Source: Rhodoflexus caldus
GTDB taxonomy: Bacteria > Bacteroidota > Bacteroidia > Cytophagales > Thermoflexibacteraceae
Assembly: GCF_021206925.1 (NCBI RefSeq)
Contig: NZ_JAJPRF010000014.1
Span: 1-64,000 of the forward strand
DNA: 64,000 nucleotides
Direction of reading: 5' to 3'
Below are positions 59,414-64,000 of this stretch, one piece after another. The position numbers and the translations under genes were made by a program. The stretch's first letter is position 1; each line of letters opens with the position of its first letter. The notes under the pieces are model-generated. The model did not search any database, had not been told where the DNA came from, and saw only the letters and a program-made list of their open reading frames with translations.

Positions 59414-61501
59414 ATGCTACGAATGAAAAAACTGCTCTCGGCGGTGATTTGCTCGGCTGCGCTGGCAGGTACAGCACAGGCACAAGCCACGTTCCGTGCC
59501 GATACGGTACAGGCAGGAAAGTTTGACAATGGGAAAATGTGGACTTTTGATGCGCCGCCCAAAGAGTTTTGGAAACAAACTTACGGTTTTGAGCCAACCG
59601 ACCAATGGCTGGAAAATGTACGCCTCAGTGCGCTGCGTTTCGCTTCTTGGTGCTCGGCTTCTTTTGTGTCTGCCAATGGTTTGGTGATGACCAACCACCA
59701 TTGCAGCCGCGATGTAGCTACCAAAGTGCAAAAGGCAGGCGAAAATTTCAATGAAAACGGCTTTTATGCAGCCAAACTAACCGATGAGCGCCGCGTGGCC
59801 GATTTGTACGTAGACCAGTTGGTAAAATTAGAAGACATCACTGCGCGCGTGCAACAGGCAATGGACAAAGGCAAAAGTGACCAAGAACAAATCCAACTGC
59901 GCGAGTCGGAACTTGCCGCCATCCGTAAAGAGTATGCAGAAAAAGACGGCTGGAAAGGTTTAGAACTGCAAACAGTTACTTTCTACAACGGTGGCCGCTA
60001 CTCGCTCTACGGCTTCAAACGCTACAAAGATGTGCGTTTGGTGATGATTCCGGAATTGCAATTGGGCTACTACGGCGGCGATTATGACAACTTTACCTAT
60101 CCACGCTATTGTTTGGACTTCACATTTTGGCGCGTGTATGACGACAACGGTCAGCCGCTGAAAACCAACCACTACTTTAAATTTAACCCAACCGGCGCGA
60201 AAGAAGGCGAAGTGGCTTTCGTAATCGGCAATCCGGGACGCACCAGCCGTCAGTTTACGGTAGCCGACTTGGAATTTATGCGCGATATTCAGATTCCTGC
60301 ACAGGTAATGACGCTGCGCAACCAGTCTGCCGCCCTGAAAAAGGTATATGACCGCACCAAGAGCGACAGCATACTGAACATGATTTTCAGCATGGAAAAC
60401 ACCATCAAAGCGCGTTCAGGTGCGTTAAAAGCCTTACAAGACCCATACATCATCGCACGCCGTGCGGCCTTTGAAAAGCAGTTCAAAGCAGCCGCCATGC
60501 AGAAAAATAAAGAAGCCGGCAGCATTTGGGAAGCTATCGCCAACTATCGCAAAGAATACCGCGATGTATTACCTCCTGTTTTGGCCTCACAAGCGGCATC
60601 TACTGCCTTTCAGGCTGCGCAAATGGTATTTATGCTGGCGCAACCTTCGGCAATGGATGCAAACACCATGAAGCGCATGAGCGAGCAGGTAGAAAAACTC
60701 GGCAAACCTACCGAGGATGAACTGGAAGCCGACTTGTTCCGCGCCGATGTGATGGAGTTGGTGGCGATTCTGGGTGAAAGCGATATGACCGTGAAGCAAT
60801 TATTGCAAGGCAAAACCGCTGCCCAATTTGCCGATGAAGCACTCAAAAACACCAAAGTTTACGATGTTGCTTTCCGCAAATCGCTGATAGAAAAAGGCAT
60901 GACGGCCATCAATGATTCGCAAGACCCTGTGGTGCGCATGGCTGCCCTGCTGATGCCGCGCGTGCTGGATGCCAACCAAAAAATTCCAGCACTGAACACT
61001 GCCCTGAACGCACAGCGCAGCAAACTGGCGCGTATGCTGTATGACGTGTACGGCACATCCATTCCGCCCGATGCTACCTTCTCGCTGCGTATTTCCGACG
61101 GCGTTGTAAAAGGGTATGACTACAACGGCACCAAAGCGCCTGCCGTAACCAATTTCTACGGATTGTTTGAACTGAATACAGCTTTCGGACAAAATTCGGA
61201 CTGGAGGCTGCCTAAGCGCTGGTTGGAAGCTAAACGCACACCTGAGTTCCTTGCTTCTCCGCTCAACTTCGTAAGCACCAACGATATCATCGGCGGCAAC
61301 TCCGGCAGCCCGATGATTAACCGCAACGGCGAAGCCATCGGCCTGATTTTCGATGGTAACATAGAAAGCCTCGAAGGCGACTATATCTACCGTTCGGACT
61401 ACAACCGCACTGTTTCTGTACATGCCGGCGGTATCATGGCCGCTTTGAAACATGTGTACAAAGCAAAACGCTTAGTAACCGAACTGGAAACAGGTAAGTA
61501 A
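59414..61501 (+). CDS. S46 family dipeptidyl-peptidase (DPP7-like specificity)
   Basis: A 695-residue periplasmic serine peptidase that removes dipeptides from the N-terminus of oligopeptides. Signal peptide KKLLSAVICSAALAGTAQAQA. The chymotrypsin-type triad is visible as His96 in TNHHCSRD, an Asp in the PRYCLDFTFWRVYDD region, and Ser630 in GGNSGSPMINRNG. Position Ser+18 is Gly648 (FDGN). This corresponds to Gly673 of DPP7 rather than Arg673 of DPP11, so hydrophobic P1 residues are predicted instead of Asp/Glu. The start could also be the ATG three codons later. It is convergent with the SusD gene across a shared terminator. Confidence 0.93.
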   Translation: MLRMKKLLSAVICSAALAGTAQAQATFRADTVQAGKFDNGKMWTFDAPPKEFWKQTYGFEPTDQWLENVRLSALRFASWCSASFVSANGLVMTNHHCSRDVATKVQKAGENFNENGFYAAKLTDERRVADLYVDQLVKLEDITARVQQAMDKGKSDQEQIQLRESELAAIRKEYAEKDGWKGLELQTVTFYNGGRYSLYGFKRYKDVRLVMIPELQLGYYGGDYDNFTYPRYCLDFTFWRVYDDNGQPLKTNHYFKFNPTGAKEGEVAFVIGNPGRTSRQFTVADLEFMRDIQIPAQVMTLRNQSAALKKVYDRTKSDSILNMIFSMENTIKARSGALKALQDPYIIARRAAFEKQFKAAAMQKNKEAGSIWEAIANYRKEYRDVLPPVLASQAASTAFQAAQMVFMLAQPSAMDANTMKRMSEQVEKLGKPTEDELEADLFRADVMELVAILGESDMTVKQLLQGKTAAQFADEALKNTKVYDVAFRKSLIEKGMTAINDSQDPVVRMAALLMPRVLDANQKIPALNTALNAQRSKLARMLYDVYGTSIPPDATFSLRISDGVVKGYDYNGTKAPAVTNFYGLFELNTAFGQNSDWRLPKRWLEAKRTPEFLASPLNFVSTNDIIGGNSGSPMINRNGEAIGLIFDGNIESLEGDYIYRSDYNRTVSVHAGGIMAALKHVYKAKRLVTELETGK

Positions 61502-61534
61502 TCAGGTATCAGCCTCTTTTTAGAAAATAAAAAA

Positions 61535-61567
61535 CCCGACAGGTTTCTAAAACCTGTCGGGTTTTTT
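61535..61567. terminator. Bidirectional terminator
   Basis: CCCGACAGGTTT and AAACCTGTCGGG make a perfect 12-bp stem with a CTA loop, flanked by six A on the left and six T on the right. It serves the S46 peptidase on the plus strand and susD on the minus strand. Confidence 0.93.
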
Positions 61568-61605
61568 ATTGGAGCGGTTTTTCAGAACCTTAAAGCAACT
61601 GTTGT

Positions 61606-63084
61606 TTAATCCTCGTTCGTAGCAAACCACATCGGTTTGGTGTGATAATCCACGTCGTAGCCGCCGTTTGCACGGAAGTTGGCGCTGTTCCAATCCTCTT
61701 CGGAGAACGAAGGCGGCAACATGCGCTGAACAGGCTTGCCGTTGTTCTCTACTGCCAAGTTGGTCGGAATTTGGAAACCCATGAAAATATTGCCATCGTA
61801 GTTGTAGCGGCGCAAGTCCGACCAGATTTCAATTTGTCCGTAGAGGGCGATGTATTTCTGCGACATAATGTGGCGCAATTGCAAATCGGTGCCGTTTTGC
61901 GGGATAGCTGTTTGCAAGTAGCTGTTAATAGCCGCAGGCGCAATGCCTACGCGCTCCATGTGCGCACGGATACCATTCACAAAGGCCGTGTAAGCCAGTT
62001 GGCGATTGCCAAGCCTGAAAGCGGCTTCTGCCTTGATAAACTGCAACTCTGCATAAGTAACCAGCGGATACGGCGCGCCATCCTGATGGATATACTTGCC
62101 GTAGATGGTCGGGAAATTGGCAGTTTGTCCGGCAGGAATACCCTGTGTAGGTACTAAACCGTGCACTACGTTGGTCGTCGCATTGGGCATAAACATACCC
62201 AGCAGGCGCGGGTCGGTTACGTTGTTGAAGTATGTGCCGTTCAGCAGGTTTACAATCATGCGCCCCTGACGGTTAGCATTGAAGTTGGCACGCGAAGGCC
62301 CCATGAAGCTGTAAAAATCGGAACGAACGCCCGCGGTCGTAGTAAAGCGCAGCAGTGCGTCATCGTCATTGTTGCGGAATGCTTGGTCAACCAGTTCAAT
62401 AACGCGCTGCGGATTGTAGGAGCGCTTGTTGGAAATATGGTTGGCCAGTCGGGCTTTGATGGCAAATACAAAACGCTTCCACTTGTCCGTATCGCCGCCG
62501 TAGATGCTTTCAAAGCGAGGTAGGTTGGGGTCAGGAGTGCCGCTGCGGTCGTCTAATTCGCGCAGAGCTTGGTCGCACAACTTATCGGTTTCTTGGTAGA
62601 TGAACTTTTGAGAATCGTATTCAAAAGTTGCCAGTGTATTATCCCATGCCTGACGGTAGGGCATTTCGCCAAAGAGGTCGGTGCTGATTTGCCAACTGTA
62701 AGCGCGGATGGCAGTACAAATGCCCTGATAGCTCCGAAAACCTCGCTGTTGGGCAATGCGCTGAATCTGATTCAGGTTAGAACCAATTGCCCAATAATGA
62801 TTGCGATATGTTTGACTGCCTACAAGGCCGCCGCCTACGGCTCTTCTACCCATTCGGTCGTAGTTATCGTTGGCCGTAGTTTGTTGCCAATACTGCGTAT
62901 ATCGCCCGATAAAGCGCACATCAAACATCGGCCCTTCGCCCATCGCATAAATTAGTTGCGGCAAATACAAATGTGGTTGCGCTTCCTGTGGCAGGAATGG
63001 GTCTTTGTTCACATCCAGAAACTTATTGCACGAACTGAAGGGTATAACCAGCAGCAGCGCCAATAACATCCATTTATTTTTCAT
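61606..63084 (-). CDS. susD: SusD/RagB-family outer-membrane lipoprotein
   Basis: A surface lipoprotein that captures ligand for the SusC transporter. Read from the ATG at 63084 (MKNKWMLLALLLVIPFSSC) it has a lipobox FSSC followed by NKFLDVNKDPFLPQEA, the hallmark start of the SusD-like_2 group, and helical TPR-like segments throughout. About 492 residues, normal length. A TTG four codons upstream is less likely. It is 44 bp after the susC stop on the same strand. Ligand unknown; the nearby dipeptidyl-peptidase suggests peptides. Confidence 0.92.
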   Translation of the reverse strand: MKNKWMLLALLLVIPFSSCNKFLDVNKDPFLPQEAQPHLYLPQLIYAMGEGPMFDVRFIGRYTQYWQQTTANDNYDRMGRRAVGGGLVGSQTYRNHYWAIGSNLNQIQRIAQQRGFRSYQGICTAIRAYSWQISTDLFGEMPYRQAWDNTLATFEYDSQKFIYQETDKLCDQALRELDDRSGTPDPNLPRFESIYGGDTDKWKRFVFAIKARLANHISNKRSYNPQRVIELVDQAFRNNDDDALLRFTTTAGVRSDFYSFMGPSRANFNANRQGRMIVNLLNGTYFNNVTDPRLLGMFMPNATTNVVHGLVPTQGIPAGQTANFPTIYGKYIHQDGAPYPLVTYAELQFIKAEAAFRLGNRQLAYTAFVNGIRAHMERVGIAPAAINSYLQTAIPQNGTDLQLRHIMSQKYIALYGQIEIWSDLRRYNYDGNIFMGFQIPTNLAVENNGKPVQRMLPPSFSEEDWNSANFRANGGYDVDYHTKPMWFATNED

Positions 63085-63127
63085 GTCTTTGTTCAATTTA
63101 AGTGGCTCAAACGTGTTTTACGAATGA

Positions 63128-64000
63128 TTAAAAGCCGGCACGAAGTCCAAGCGCAAAAGCAACAGGTGCAGGCACAGAGTAGTAGTCGAAGCCCATTGCA
63201 CCGCTGCCGCGTGCAGAAGCATTCAGACCGTTCACGTCGGGGTCAGCGCCGGTATAGTTGGTTAGCAGCCAGAGGTTGGTGCCCGTAGCCGTTACTTGCA
63301 GGTTTTTCACAAACTTAGAACCTGTGAAAATATTGTTGGGCAGGGTATAAGTAAAGGTTACATCGCGCAAGCGCAGGGCTTTGATGTTCTTCTCAATGAA
63401 CAGTTCCTCAATCAGGCCGGGGGCGGTAGAGCCTGTACCCAAGCTGCTGAAATAGGCGCGGTTCAATTCTACCTCGCGTGTATTGGGCGTTCCGTCGGGC
63501 AGCACGCCTTGGAATACTACACGCTGGCCGCGTTGCAGGGTGCGGGTGCTCAAACCTAAGTTGGTCAGTGCCCAGTCGGTAGCATTGAATACATCGCCGC
63601 CCCATCGCAAATCGAACAGGAACGAAAGGCTGAAGTTTTTGTATTTCAAGTTATTGGTCAAACCAAAGTTAAACAGTGGCTGACGATTGCCGATTTTGGT
63701 ATAAGTATTTTCGCGAATCGGATAGCCTGCCAGTGTGCCTGTGTTGGCAATTACGATGTTGCCGTTGGCATCGCGGCGCATGGTATTGCCTGTGATGGTC
63801 ATGATGGATTCTCCCGGCACATAACCTGCGCGTGCACCGCCTGCCAGCCATGTATCGGACAAGTAAAATTCGGTATAACCGTTTGGTAGGCTTAATACTT
63901 TGTTGCGGTTCAGGGCAAAGTTGCCAATCAAGTTCCAACTGAAATCATTGGTGCGCACAGGATTGGCATTGAGCATTATTTCCACGCCCCTGTTTTCTAC
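63128..64000 (-). CDS. susC: SusC/RagA-family TonB-dependent receptor, C-terminal part
   Basis: The last 290 residues of a SusC-type outer-membrane transporter; the frame stays open to the window edge (VENRGVEIMLNANPV), so the gene continues beyond it. VENRGVEI, FNFGLTNNLKYKNFSLSFLFDLRWGGDVFNATDW, FIEKNIKALRLRDVTFTYTLPN and LQVTATGTNLWLLTNYTGADPDVN are typical C-terminal barrel motifs, and it ends FALGLRAGF with the terminal aromatic residue of beta-barrel proteins. It works with the SusD encoded downstream to import a ligand through TonB energy. Confidence 0.95.
   Translation of the reverse strand, partial: VENRGVEIMLNANPVRTNDFSWNLIGNFALNRNKVLSLPNGYTEFYLSDTWLAGGARAGYVPGESIMTITGNTMRRDANGNIVIANTGTLAGYPIRENTYTKIGNRQPLFNFGLTNNLKYKNFSLSFLFDLRWGGDVFNATDWALTNLGLSTRTLQRGQRVVFQGVLPDGTPNTREVELNRAYFSSLGTGSTAPGLIEELFIEKNIKALRLRDVTFTYTLPNNIFTGSKFVKNLQVTATGTNLWLLTNYTGADPDVNGLNASARGSGAMGFDYYSVPAPVAFALGLRAGF

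Overview
The window looks like part of a large secondary replicon (megaplasmid or chromid) of a Bacteroidota bacterium, probably a Cytophagales-type gliding or flexirod lineage. Three things point to the phylum: a giant secreted protein with a C-terminal type IX secretion sorting domain, a SusC/SusD pair, and a perfect Bacteroidota-type promoter (TTTG, 21 nt, TATATTTG) before the capsule export genes. The replicon inference rests on an iteron origin with a Rep_3-type initiator followed by parB and parA (about 48.0-51.9 kb). No rRNA, tRNA, CRISPR array or transposase was seen.

Layout. 0-25.4 kb, minus strand: one very long, tightly packed Wzx/Wzy-type surface polysaccharide operon, with many 1-23 bp overlaps. 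Read 5'->3' from the right it holds two FdtA/WxcM-like cupins, two FemAB/GNAT-like acyltransferases, a DegT sugar aminotransferase, Wzx flippase, GT2, AsnB-like amidotransferase, WecB epimerase, GT4, an EpsG-like polymerase, GT2, a polysaccharide-deacetylase-like protein, two further AsnB-like proteins, an ATP-grasp ligase, three GT4 enzymes, a second deacetylase-like protein, a small phosphoglycosyl transferase and a second ATP-grasp protein. 25.7-28.9 kb: Wzc tyrosine kinase/co-polymerase and Wza export lipoprotein. 29.1-31.5 kb: a three-gene ABC transporter unit. 31.9-38.1 kb, plus strand: a second glycan operon, started by a phosphoglycosyl transferase fused to a pseudo-receiver domain. 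38.3-48.0 kb: a 3247-residue T9SS surface protein. 48.0-51.9 kb: origin, rep, parB, parA. 52.0-61.5 kb: heme oxygenase, an orphan molybdopterin oxidoreductase subunit, a 1275-residue GAF/7xPAS sensor with no output domain, and an S46 dipeptidyl-peptidase. 61.6-64 kb: SusD and the 3' end of SusC.

How the parts fit. The first operon carries an essentially complete assembly line: initiation, nucleotide sugar tailoring, glycosyl transfer, flipping, polymerisation and export. Its unusual feature is a concentration of amide- and carboxyl-chemistry enzymes (three AsnB-like, two ATP-grasp, two deacetylase-like, two acyltransferases), which suggests a heavily amidated or aminoacylated glycan. This is the best candidate here for an undescribed biochemical system. 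The second operon has its own initiating enzyme and a processive GT2, so it probably makes a different glycan. On the right, the S46 peptidase next to SusCD suggests peptide use. The sensor's duplicated PAS module carries a FixL-type heme signature and lies about 3 kb from heme oxygenase.

Other points for a second look: ten phased iterons plus a distant degenerate copy, a three-copy palindrome around the par/oxidoreductase/sensor region, a 27-bp dispersed repeat that encodes the C-terminus of one glycosyltransferase, and a nearly identical 489-bp-period tandem duplication inside the sensor gene.
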